A DNA stretch of 64,000 nucleotides, taken from positions 372,001-436,000 of the forward strand of contig JAYKNF010000020.1 of assembly GCA_036172665.1 (NCBI GenBank), given 5' to 3'. The position numbers and the translations under genes are program-made. The notes under the pieces were generated by a model. It was not told the DNA's origin. It ran no database searches and worked only from the letters and a program-made list of their open reading frames with translations. Below, one piece after another: positions 11,027 to 23,244 of the stretch; position 1 is the stretch's first letter, and every line of letters starts with the position of its first letter. This stretch comes from Prosopocoilus inquinatus. Lineage: Eukaryota; Arthropoda; Insecta; Coleoptera; Lucanidae.

Positions 11027-12814
11027 CAAATAACATAGTAGCTAAGTAAGGATCGATTAGATACATCACAGGAACAACGCTAATACGTGTTTTTTCGTTC
11101 TAAACTATTTCCAGCTACTGCTGCGTCCAAAAACTTTGTATCTCACATCAGAGTTACTGGAGTCCATCCAAACGTCAAATAACATGATAGATGAGTAAGG
11201 ATCGATTAGATACATCACAGGAACAACGCTAATGCGTGTTGTTTCGTTTAAAACTATTTCCAGCTTCTGCTGCGTCCGAAAACGTCGTATCTCACATCAG
11301 AGCTACTGGAGTCCATCGAAACGCCAAATAACATGATAGATGAGTAAGTATCGATTAGATACATCACAGGAACAACGCTAATGCGTGTTGTTTCATTTAA
11401 AACTATTTCCAGCTTCTGCTGCGTCCGATAATTTCGTATCTCACATCAGAGTTACTGGAGTCCATCCAAACGTCAAATAACATGATAGATGAGTAAGGAT
11501 CGATTAGATACATCACAGGAACAACGCTAATGCGTGTTGTTTCGTTTAAAACTATTTCCAGCTTCTGCTGCGTCCGAAAATTTCGTTTCTCACATTAGAG
11601 TTACTGGAGTCCATCGAAACGTCAAATAACATGATAGATGAGTAAGTATCGATTAGATACATCACAGGAACAACGCTAATGCGTGTTGTTTCGTTTAAAA
11701 CTATTTCCAGCTTCAGCTGCGTCCGAGAACTTCGTATCTCACTTCAGAGTTACTGGAGCCCATCCAAACGTCAAATAACATGATAGGTGAGTAAGGATCG
11801 ATTAGATACATCACAGGAACAACGCTAATGCGTGTTGTTTCATTTAAAACTATTTCCAGCTTCTGCTGCGTCCGATAATTTCGTATCTCACATCAGAGTT
11901 ACTGGAGTCCATCCAAACGTCAAATAACATGATAGATGAGTAAGGATCGATTAGATACATCACAGGAACAACGCTAATGCGTGTTGTTTCGTTTAAAACT
12001 ATTTCCAGCTTCAGCTGCGTCCGAGAACTTCGTATCTCACTTCAGAGTTACTGGAGCCCATCCAAACGTCAAATAACATGATAGATGAGTAAGGATCGAT
12101 TAGATACATCACAGGAACAACGCTAATACGTGTTGTTTCGTTTAAAACAATTTCCAGCTTCAGCTGCGTCCGAGAACTTCGTATCTCACATCAAAGTTAC
12201 TGGAGTCCATCGAAACGCCAAATAACATGTTAGATGAGTAAGGATCGATTAGATACATCACAGGAACAACGCTAATGCGTGTTGTTTCGTTTAAAACTAT
12301 TTCCAGCTTCTGCTGCGTCCGAAAACGTCGTATCTCACATCAGAGCTACTGGAGTCCATCGAAACGCCAAATAAGATGATAGATGAGTAAGGATCGATTA
12401 GATACAGCACAGGAACAACGCTAATACGTGTTGTTTCGTTTAAAACTATTTCTAGCTCCTGCTGCGTCCAAAAACTTTGTATCTCACATCAGACTTACTG
12501 GAGTCCATCCAAACGTCAAATAACATGATAGATGAGTAAGGATCGATTAGATACATCACAGGAACAACGCTAATGCGTGTTGTTTCGTTTAAAACTATTT
12601 CCAGCTTCAGCTGCGTCCGAGAACTTCGTATCTCACTTCAGAGTTACTGGAGCCCATCCAAACGTCAAATAACATGATAGGTGAGTAAGGATCGATTAGT
12701 TACATCACAGGAACAACGCTAATATGTGTTGTTTCGTTTAAAACTATTTCCAGCTGCTGCTGCGTCCGAAAATTTCGTATCTCACATTAGAGTTACTGGA
12801 GTCCATCGAAACGT
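11027..12814. repeat. HOR block 6: A1-L-M-N-O-P-G-Q-R-F-G-H (12 monomers)
   Basis: The block starts like the A1-L-M variant, but after R it switches to F-G-H and therefore ends before A2 instead of A1. The switch monomer at 12,219 has an R start (catgttagatgag) and an L-like end (gaaacgcc). This is also the junction between the two copies of the 6,109-bp duplication. Confidence 0.88.
12219..12367. repeat. Junction monomer R/L at the 6.1-kb duplication boundary
   Basis: The start is type R and the end type L/E (gaaacgcc), leading into F. It sits where copy 1 of the 6,109-bp duplication passes into copy 2. The two copies overlap here in shared sequence (12,231-12,366), as expected for unequal exchange between two similar gaaaacgtcg-type monomers. 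Confidence 0.8.
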
Positions 12815-15800
12815 CAAATAACATAGTAGCTAAGTAAGGATCGATTAGATACATCACAGGAACAACGCTAATACGTGCTTTTTCGTTCTAAACTATTTCC
12901 AGCTACTGCTGCGTCCAAAAACTTTGTATCTCACATCAGACTTACTGGAGTCCATCCAAACGTCAAATACCATGTTAGATAAGTAAGGATTGTTTAGATA
13001 CATCACAGGAACAACGCTAATGCGTGTTGTTTCGTTTAAAACTATTACCAGCTTCTGCTGCGTCCGAAAATTTCGTATCTCACATCAGAGATACTGGAGT
13101 CCATCCAAACGTCAAATAACATGATAGATGAGTAAGGATCGATTAGATACATCACAGGAACAACGCTAATACGTGTTGTTTCGTTTAAAACTATTTCTAG
13201 CTCCTGCTGCGTCCAAAAACTTCGTATATCACATCAGAGTTACTAGAGTCCATCGAAACGTCAAATAACATGATAGATGAGTAAGGATCGATTAGATACA
13301 TCACAGGCACAACGCTAATGCGTGTTGTTTCATTTAAAACTATTTCCAGCTTCTGCTGCGTCCGATAATTTCGTATCTCACATCAGAGTTACTGGAGTCC
13401 ATCCAAACGTCAAATAACATGATAGATGAGTAAGGATCGATTAGATACATCACAGGAACAACGCTAATACGTGTTGTTTCGTTTAAAACTATTTCTAGCT
13501 CCTGCTGCGTCCAAAAACTTCGTATATCACATCAGAGTTACTAGAGTCCATCGAAACGTCAAATAACATGATAGATGAGTAAGGATTGTTTAGATACATC
13601 ACAGGAACAACGCTAATGCGTGTTGTTTCGTTTAAAACTATTACCAGCTTCTGCTGCGTCCGAAAATTTCGTATCTCACATCAGAGATACTGGAGTCCAT
13701 CCAAACGTCAAATAACATGATAGATGAGTAAGGATCGATTAGATACATCACAGGAACAACGCTAATACGTGTTGTTTCGTTTAAAACTATTTCTAGCTCC
13801 TGCTGCGTCCAAAAACTTCGTATATCACATCAGAGTTACTAGAGTCCATCGAAACGTCAAATAACATGATAGATGAGTAAGGATCGATTAGAGACATCAC
13901 AGGCACAACGCTAATGCGTGTTGTTTCATTTAAAACTATTTCCAGCTTCTGCTGCGTCCGATAATTTCGTATCTCACATCAGAGTTACTGGAGTCCATCC
14001 AAACGTCAAATAACATGATAGATGAGTAAGGATCGATTAGATACGTCACAGGAACAACGCTAATACGTGTTGTTTCGTTTAAAACTATTTCTAGCTCCTG
14101 CTGCGTCCAAAAACTCCGTATATCACATCAGAGTTACTAGAGTCCATCGAAACGTCAAATAACATGATAGATGAGTAAGGATTGTTTAGATACATCACAG
14201 GAACAACGCTAATGCGTGTTGTTTCGTTTAAAACTATTACCAGCTTCTGCTGCGTCCGAAAATTTCGTATCTCACATCAGAGATACTGGAGTCCATCCAA
14301 ACGTCAAATAACATGATAGATGAGTAAGGATCGATTAGATACATCACAGGAACAACGCTAATACGTGTTGTTTCGTTTAAAACTATTTCTAGCTCCTGCT
14401 GCGTCCAAAAACTTCGTATATCACATCAGAGTTACTAGAGTCCATCGAAACGTCAAATAACATGATAGATGAGTAAGGATCGATTAGATACATCACAGGC
14501 ACAACGCTAATGCGTGTTGTTTCATTTAAAACTATTTCCAGCTTCTGCTGCGTCCGATAATTTCGTATCTCACATCAGAGTTACTGGAGTCCATCCAAAC
14601 GTCAAATAACATGATAGATGAGTAAGGATCGATTAGATACATCACAGGAACAACGCTAATACGTGTTGTTTCGTTTAAAACTATTTCTAGCTCCTGCTGC
14701 GTCCAAAAACTTCGTATATCACATCAGAGTTACTAGAGTCCATCGAAACGTCAAATAACATGATAGATGAGTAAGGATCGATTAGATACATCACAGGCAC
14801 AACGCTAATGCGTGTTGTTTCATTTAAAACTATTTCCAGCTTCTGCTGCGTCCGATAATTTCGTATCTCACATCAGAGTTACTGGAGTCCATCCAAACGT
14901 CAAATAACATGATAGATGAGTAAGGATCGATTAGATACATCACAGGAACAACGCTAATGCGTGTTGTTTCGTTTAAAACTATTTCCAGCTTCTGCTGCGT
15001 CCGAAAACGTCGTATCTCACATCAGAGCTACTGGAGTCCATTGAAACGCCAAATAAGATGATAGATGAGTAAGGATCGATTAGATACAGCACAGGAACAA
15101 CGCTAATACGTGTTGTTTCGTTTAAAACTATTTCTAGCTCCTGCTGCGTCCAAAAACTTCGTATATCACATCAGAGTTACTAGAGTCCATCGAAACGTCA
15201 AATAACATGATAGATGAGTAAGGATCGATTAGATACATCACAGGCACAACGCTAATGCGTGTTGTTTCATTTAAAACTATTTCCAGCTTCTGCTGCGTCC
15301 GATAATTTCGTATCTCACATCAGAGTTACTGGAGTCCATCCAAACGTCAAATAACATGATAGATGAGTAAGGATCGATTAGATACATCACAGGAACAACG
15401 GTAATACGTGTTGTTTCGTTTAAAACTATTTCTAGCTCCTGCTGCGTCCAAAAACTTCGTATATCACATCAGAGTTACTAGAGTCCATCGAAACGTCAAA
15501 TAACATGATAGATGAGTAAGGATCGATTAGATACATCACAGGCACAACGCTAATGCGTGTTGTTTCATTTAAAACTATTTCCAGCTTCTGCTGCGTCCGA
15601 TAATTTCGTATCTCACATCAGAGTTACTGGAGTCCATCCAAACGTCAAATAACATGATAGATGAGTAAGGATCGATTAGATACATCACAGGAACAACGCT
15701 AATGCGTGTTGTTTCGTTTAAAACTATTTCCAGCTTCTGCTGCGTCCGAAAACGTCGTATCTCACATCAGAGCTACTGGAGTCCATCGAAACGCCAAATA

Positions 15801-18475
15801 ACATGATAGATGAGTAAGTATCGATTAGATACATCACAGGAACAACGCTAATGCGTGTTGTTTCATTTAAAACTATTTCCAGCTTCTGCTGCGTCCGATA
15901 ATTTCGTATCTCACATCAGAGTTACTGGAGTCCATCCAAACGTCAAATAACATGATAGATGAGTAAGGATCGATTAGATACATCACAGGAACAACGCTAA
16001 TGCGTGTTGTTTCGTTTAAAACTATTTCCAGCTTCTGCTGCGTCCGAAAATTTCGTTTCTCACATTAGAGTTACTGGAGTCCATCGAAACGTCAAATAAC
16101 ATGATAGATGAGTAAGTATCGATTAGATACATCACAGGAACAACGCTAATGCGTGTTGTTTCGTTTAAAACTATTTCCAGCTTCAGCTGCGTCCGAGAAC
16201 TTCGTATCTCACTTCAGAGTTACTGGAGCCCATCCAAACGTCAAATAACATGATAGGTGAGTAAGGATCGATTAGATACATCACAGGAACAACGCTAATG
16301 CGTGTTGTTTCATTTAAAACTATTTCCAGCTTCTGCTGCGTCCGATAATTTCGTATCTCACATCAGAGTTACTGGAGTCCATCCAAACGTCAAATAACAT
16401 GATAGATGAGTAAGGATCGATTAGATACATCACAGGAACAACGCTAATGCGTGTTGTTTCGTTTAAAACTATTTCCAGCTTCAGCTGCGTCCGAGAACTT
16501 CGTATCTCACTTCAGAGTTACTGGAGCCCATCCAAACGTCAAATAACATGATAGATGAGTAAGGATCGATTAGATACATCACAGGAACAACGCTAATACG
16601 TGTTGTTTCGTTTAAAACAATTTCCAGCTTCAGCTGCGTCCGAGAACTTCGTATCTCACATCAAAGTTACTGGAGTCCATCGAAACGCCAAATAACATGT
16701 TAGATGAGTAAGGATCGATTAGATACATCACAGGAACAACGCTAATGCGTGTTGTTTCGTTTAAAACTATTTCCAGCTTCTGCTGCGTCCGAAAACGTCG
16801 TATCTCACATCAGAGCTACTGGAGTCCATCGAAACGACAAATAACATGATAGATGAGTAAGGATTGATTAGATACAGCACAGGAACAACGCTAATACGTG
16901 TTGTTTCGTTTAAAACTATTTCCAGCTCCTGCTGCGTCCAAAAACGTCGTATCTCTCATCAGAGTTACTGGAGTCCGTCCAAACGTCAAATAACATGATA
17001 GATGAGTAAGGATCGATTAGTTACATCACAGGAACAACGCTAATATGTGTTGTTTCGTTTAAAACTATTTCCAGCTGCTGCTGCGTCCGAAAATTTCGTA
17101 TCTCACATTAGAGTTACTGGAGTCCATCGAAACGTCAAATAACATAGTAGCTAAGTAAGGATCGATTAGATACATCACAGGAACAACGCTAATACGTGTT
17201 TTTTCGTTCTAAACTATTTCCAGCTACTGCTGCGTCCAAAAACTTTGTATCTCACATCAGAGTTACTGGAGTCCATCCAAACGTCAAATAACATGATAGA
17301 TGAGTAAGGATCGATTAGATACATCACAGGAACAACGCTAATGCGTGTTGTTTCGTTTAAAACTATTTCCAGCTTCTGCTGCGTCCGAAAACGTCGTATC
17401 TCACATCAGAGCTACTGGAGTCCATCGAAACGCCAAATAACATGATAGATGAGTAAGTATCGATTAGATACATCACAGGAACAACGCTAATGCGTGTTGT
17501 TTCATTTAAAACTATTTCCAGCTTCTGCTGCGTCCGATAATTTCGTATCTCACATCAGAGTTACTGGAGTCCATCCAAACGTCAAATAACATGATAGATG
17601 AGTAAGGATCGATTAGATACATCACAGGAACAACGCTAATGCGTGTTGTTTCGTTTAAAACTATTTCCAGCTTCTGCTGCGTCCGAAAATTTCGTTTCTC
17701 ACATTAGAGTTACTGGAGTCCATCGAAACGTCAAATAACATGATAGATGAGTAAGTATCGATTAGATACATCACAGGAACAACGCTAATGCGTGTTGTTT
17801 CGTTTAAAACTATTTCCAGCTTCAGCTGCGTCCGAGAACTTCGTATCTCACTTCAGAGTTACTGGAGCCCATCCAAACGTCAAATAACATGATAGGTGAG
17901 TAAGGATCGATTAGATACATCACAGGAACAACGCTAATGCGTGTTGTTTCATTTAAAACTATTTCCAGCTTCTGCTGCGTCCGATAATTTCGTATCTCAC
18001 ATCAGAGTTACTGGAGTCCATCCAAACGTCAAATAACATGATAGATGAGTAAGGATCGATTAGATACATCACAGGAACAACGCTAATGCGTGTTGTTTCG
18101 TTTAAAACTATTTCCAGCTTCAGCTGCGTCCGAGAACTTCGTATCTCACTTCAGAGTTACTGGAGCCCATCCAAACGTCAAATAACATGATAGATGAGTA
18201 AGGATCGATTAGATACATCACAGGAACAACGCTAATACGTGTTGTTTCGTTTAAAACAATTTCCAGCTTCAGCTGCGTCCGAGAACTTCGTATCTCACAT
18301 CAAAGTTACTGGAGTCCATCGAAACGCCAAATAACATGTTAGATGAGTAAGGATCGATTAGATACATCACAGGAACAACGCTAATGCGTGTTGTTTCGTT
18401 TAAAACTATTTCCAGCTTCTGCTGCGTCCGAAAACGTCGTATCTCACATCAGAGCTACTGGAGTCCATCGAAACG
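12231..18475. repeat. Tandem duplication copy 2 (41 monomers)
   Basis: This is the second copy of the unit at 6,122-12,366. It contains blocks 7 and 8 up to the R monomer at 18,326. Differences from copy 1 start only at the right limit, where block 8 continues with S-T instead of F-G-H. Confidence 0.88.
12815..17135. repeat. HOR block 7: 29 monomers, copy of block 5
   Basis: The type order is identical to 6,706-11,026, displaced by exactly 6,109 bp. It carries the same rare bases at 12,970, 13,893, 14,045, 14,116, 15,042 and 15,401. I noticed no mismatch between the copies by eye, though I did not align every base. Confidence 0.9.
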
Positions 18476-18774
18476 ACAAATAACATGATAGATGAGTAAG
18501 GATTGATTAGATACAGCACAGGAACAACGCTAATACGTGTTGTTTCGTTTAAAACTATTTCCAGCTCCTGCTGCGTCCAAAAACGTCGTATCTCTCATCA
18601 GAGTTACTGGAGTCCGTCCAAACGTCAAATAACATGATAGATGAGTAAGGATCGATTAGTTACATCACAGGAACAACGCTAATATGTGTTGTTTCGTTTA
18701 AAACTATTTCCAGCTGCTGCTGCGTCCGAAAATTTCGTATCTCACATTAGAGTTACTGGAGTCCATCGAAACGT
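17136..18774. repeat. HOR block 8: A1-L-M-N-O-P-G-Q-R-S-T (11 monomers)
   Basis: This is the same 1,639-bp variant as blocks 3 and 17. It follows the 29-monomer block, is followed by the 14-monomer block 9, and so repeats the 11-then-14 succession found at 2,981-6,705. Confidence 0.9.
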
Positions 18775-20860
18775 CAAATAACATAGTAGCTAAGTAAGGA
18801 TCGATTAGATACATCACAGGAACAACGCTAATACGTGTTTTTTCGTTCTAAACTATTTCCAGCTACTGCTGCGTCCAAAAACTTTGTATCTCACATCAGA
18901 GTTACTGGAGTCCATCCGAACGTCAAATAACATGATAGATGAGTAAGGATCGATTAGATACATCCCAGGAACAACGCTAATACGTGTTGTTTCGTTTAAA
19001 ACTATTTCCAGCTTCTGCTGCGTCCGAAAACTTCGTATCTCACATCAGAGTTACTGGAGTGCATCGAAACGTCAAATAACATGATAGATAAGTAAGGATC
19101 GATTAGATACAGCACAGGAACAACGCTAATACGTGTTGTTTCGTTTAAAACTATTTCCAGCTCCTGCTGCGTCCAAAAACTTTGTATCTCACATCAGAGT
19201 TACTGGAGTCCATCCAAACGTCAAATAACATGATAGATGAGTAAGGATCGATTAGATACATCCCAGGAACAACGCTAATACGTGTTGTTTCGTTTAAAAC
19301 TATTTCCAGATTCTGCTGCGTCCGAAAATTTCGTTTCTTACATTAGAGTTACTGGAGTCCATCGAAACGTCAAATAACATGATAGATGAGTAAGTATCGA
19401 TTAGATACATCACAGGAACAACGCTAATGCGTGTTGTTTCGTTTAAAACTATTTCCAGCTTCTGCTGCGTCCGAAAACGTCGTATCTCACATCAGAGCTA
19501 CTGGAGTCCATCGAAACGCCAAATAAGATGATAGATGAGTAAGGATCGATTAGATACAGCACAGGAACAACGCTAATACGTGTTGTTTCGTTTAAAACTA
19601 TTTCTAGCTCCTGCTGCGTCCAAAAACTTTGTATCTCACATCAGACTTACTGGAGTCCATCCAAACGTCAAATAATATGATAGATGAGTAAGGATCGATT
19701 AGATACATCACAGGAACAACGCTAATGCGTGTTGTTTCGTTTAAAACTATTTCCAGCTTCTGCTGCGTCCGAAAATTTCGTTTCTCATATTAGAGTTACT
19801 GGAGTCCATCGAAACGCCAAATAACATGATAGATGAGTAAGTATCGATTAGATACATCACAGGAACAACGCTAATGCGTGTTGTTTCGTTTAAAACTATT
19901 TCCAGCTTCAGCTGCGTCCGAGAACTTCGTATCTCACTTCAGAGTTACTGGAGCCCATCCAAACGTCAAATAACATGATAGGTGAGTAAGGATCGATTAG
20001 ATACAGCACAGGAACAACGCTAATACGTGTTGTTTCGTTTAAAACTATTTCCAGCTCCTGCTGCGTCCAAAAACTTTGTATCTCACATCAGACTTACTGG
20101 AGTCCATCCAAACGTCAAATAACATGATAGATGAGTAAGGATCGATTAGATACATCACAGGAACAACGCTAATGCGTGTTGTTTCGTTTAAAACTATTTC
20201 CAGCTTCTGCTGCGTCCGAAAATTTCGTTTCTCACATTAGAGTTACTGGAGTCCATCGAAACGTCAAATAACATGATAGATGAGTAAGGATCGATTAGAT
20301 ACATCACAGGAACAACGCTAATGCGTGTTGTTTCGTTTAAAACTATTTCCAGCTTCTGCTGCGTCCGAAAACGTCGTATCTCACATCAGAGCTACTGGAG
20401 TCCATCGAAACGCCAAATAAGATGATAGATGAGTAAGGATCGATTAGATACAGCACAGGAACAACGCTAATACGTGTTGTTTCGTTTAAAACTATTTCTA
20501 GCTCCTGCTGCGTCCAAAAACTTTGTATCTCACATCAGACTTACTGGAGTCCATCCAAACGTCAAATAACATGATAGATGAGTAAGGATCGATTAGATAC
20601 AATACAGGAACAACGCTAATGCGTGTTGTTTCGTTTAAAACTATTTCCAGCTTCAGCTGCGTCCGAGAACTTCGTATCTCACTTCAGAGTTACTGGAGCC
20701 CATCCAAACGTCAAATAACATGATAGGTGAGTAAGGATCGATTAGTTACATCACAGGAACAACGCTAATATGTGTTGTTTCGTTTAAAACTATTTCCAGC
20801 TGCTGCTGCGTCCGAAAATTTCGTATCTCACATTAGAGTTACTGGAGTCCATCGAAACGT
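18775..20860. repeat. HOR block 9: A1-B-C-D-E-F-N'-O-C'-N-L-F-G-H (14 monomers)
   Basis: The type order equals block 4, displaced by 14,155 bp. Private substitutions are a at 19,310 (ccagattctg, which breaks the conserved dyad), t at 19,339, t at 19,676, and a double change at 20,602-20,603 (acaatacagg). Confidence 0.9.
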
Positions 20861-23244
20861 CAAATAACATAGTAGCTAAGTAAGGATCGATTAGATACAT
20901 CACAGGAACAACGCTAATACGTGCTTTTTCGTTCTAAACTATTTCCAGCTACTGCTGCGTCCAAAAACTTTGTATCTCACATCAGACTTACTGGAGTCCA
21001 TCCAAACGTCAAATAACATGTTAGATAAGTAAGGATTGTTTAGATACATCACAGGAACAACGCTAATGCGTGTTGTTTCGTTTAAAACTATTACCAGCTT
21101 CTGCTGCGTCCGAAAATTTCGTATCTCACATCAGAGATACTGGAGTCCATCCAAACGTCAAATAACATGATAGATGAGTAAGGATCGATTAGATACATCA
21201 CAGGAACAACGCTAATACGTGTTGTTTCGTTTAAAACTATTTCTAGCTCCTGCTGCGTCCAAAAACTTCGTATATCACATCAGAGTTACTAGAGTCCATC
21301 GAAACGTCAAATAACATGATAGATGAGTAAGGATCGATTAGATACATCACAGGCACAACGCTAATGCGTGTTGTTTCATTTAAAACTATTTCCAGCTTCT
21401 GCTGCGTCCGATAATTTCGTATCTCACATCAGAGTTACTGGAGTCCATCCAAACGTCAAATAACATGATAGATGAGTAAGGATCGATTAGATACATCACA
21501 GGAACAACGCTAATACGTGTTGTTTCGTTTAAAACTATTTCTAGCTCCTGCTGCGTCCAAAAACTTCGTATATCACATCAGAGTTACTAGAGTCCATCGA
21601 AACGTCAAATAACATGATAGATGAGTAAGGATCGATTAGATACATCACAGGCACAACGCTAATGCGTGTTGTTTCATTTAAAACTATTTCCAGCTTCTGC
21701 TGCGTCCGATAATTTCGTATCTCACATCAGAGTTACTGGAGTCCATCCAAACGTCAAATAACATAATAGATGAGTAAGGATCGATTAGATACATCACAGG
21801 AACAACGCTAATGCGTGTTGTTTCGTTTAAAACTATTTCCAGCTTCTGCTGCGTCCGAAAACGTCGTATCTCACATCAGAGCTACTGGAGTCCATCGAAA
21901 CGCCAAATAACATGATAGATGAGTAAGTATCGATTAGATACATCACAGGAACAACGCTAATGCGTGTTGTTTCATTTAAAACTATTTCCAGCTTCTGCTG
22001 CGTCCGATAATTTCGTATCTCACATCAGAGTTACTGGAGTCCATCCAAACGTCAAATAACATGATAGATGAGTAAGGATCGATTAGATACATCACAGGAA
22101 CAACGCTAATGCGTGTTGTTTCGTTTAAAACTATTTCCAGCTTCTGCTGCGTCCGAAAATTTCGTTTCTCACATTAGAGTTACTGGAGTCCATCGAAACG
22201 TCAAATAACATGATAGATGAGTAAGTATCGATTAGATACATCACAGGAACAACGCTAATGCGTGTTGTTTCGTTTAAAACTATTTCCAGCTTCAGCTGCG
22301 TCCGAGAACTTCGTATCTCACTTCAGAGTTACTGGAGCCCATCCAAACGTCAAATAACATGATAGGTGAGTAAGGATCGATTAGATACATCACAGGAACA
22401 ACGCTAATGCGTGTTGTTTCATTTAAAACTATTTCCAGCTTCTGCTGCGTCCGATAATTTCGTATCTCACATCAGAGTTACTGGAGTCCATCCAAACGTC
22501 AAATAACATGATAGATGAGTAAGGATCGATTAGATACATCACAGGAACAACGCTAATGCGTGTTGTTTCGTTTAAAACTATTTCCAGCTTCAGCTGCGTC
22601 CGAGAACTTCGTATCTCACTTCAGAGTTACTGGAGCCCATCCAAACGTCAAATAACATGATAGATGAGTAAGGATCGATTAGATACATCACAGGAACAAC
22701 GCTAATACGTGTTGTTTCGTTTAAAACAATTTCCAGCTTCAGCTGCGTCCGAGAACTTCGTATCTCACATCAAAGTTACTGGAGTCCATCGAAACGCCAA
22801 ATAACATGTTAGATGAGTAAGGATCGATTAGATACATCACAGGAACAACGCTAATGCGTGTTGTTTCGTTTAAAACTATTTCCAGCTTCTGCTGCGTCCG
22901 AAAACGTCGTATCTCACATCAGAGCTACTGGAGTCCATCGAAACGACAAATAACATGATAGATGAGTAAGGATTGATTAGATACAGCACAGGAACAACGC
23001 TAATACGTGTTGTTTCGTTTAAAACTATTTCCAGTTCCTGCTGCGTCCAAAAACGTCGTATCTCTCATCAGAGTTACTGGAGTCCGTCCAAACGTCAAAT
23101 AACATGATAGATGAGTAAGGATCGATTAGTTACATCACAGGAACAACGCTAATATGTGTTGTTTCGTTTAAAACTATTTCCAGCTGCTGCTGCGTCCGAA
23201 AATTTCGTATCTCACATTAGAGTTACTGGAGTCCATCGAAACGT
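20861..23244. repeat. HOR block 10: A2-I-J-K-J-K-L-M-N-O-P-G-Q-R-S-T (16 monomers)
   Basis: This is the A2 half with one extra J-K dimer. The same 16-type order appears at 26,523-28,906, displaced by 5,662 bp (38x149). Private bases are a at 21,765 (acataatag) and t at 23,035 (ccagttcc). Confidence 0.9.

Larger units (their letters stand above)
6122..12366. repeat. Tandem duplication copy 1 (41 monomers, 6,109-bp period)
   Basis: The sequence from 6,122 to 12,366 repeats at 12,231-18,475 with a shift of 6,109 bp (41x149). Flanking differences fix the limits: a/t at 6,121/12,230 on the left and c/a at 12,367/18,476 on the right. Six rare substitutions are shared by both copies and seen nowhere else in the window, so the event is recent compared with the age of the array. 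Identical copies of this size can also come from an assembly error. Confidence 0.88.
16164..21632. repeat. Segmental repeat copy 2 (14,155-bp spacing)
   Basis: This is the partner of 2,009-7,477. It spans P-G-Q-R-S-T, blocks 8 and 9, and the start A2-I-J-K-J of block 10. After that the left copy goes to I-J-K while this copy goes to K-L-M. Confidence 0.8.

Noticed and set aside
6122..18475. Interpretation of the 6.1-kb duplication as a mobile element with target-site duplication
   Set aside because: The copies are in exact 149-bp register with ordinary monomers at both limits. There are no terminal repeats or foreign sequence, so unequal exchange or an assembly duplication explains it better.
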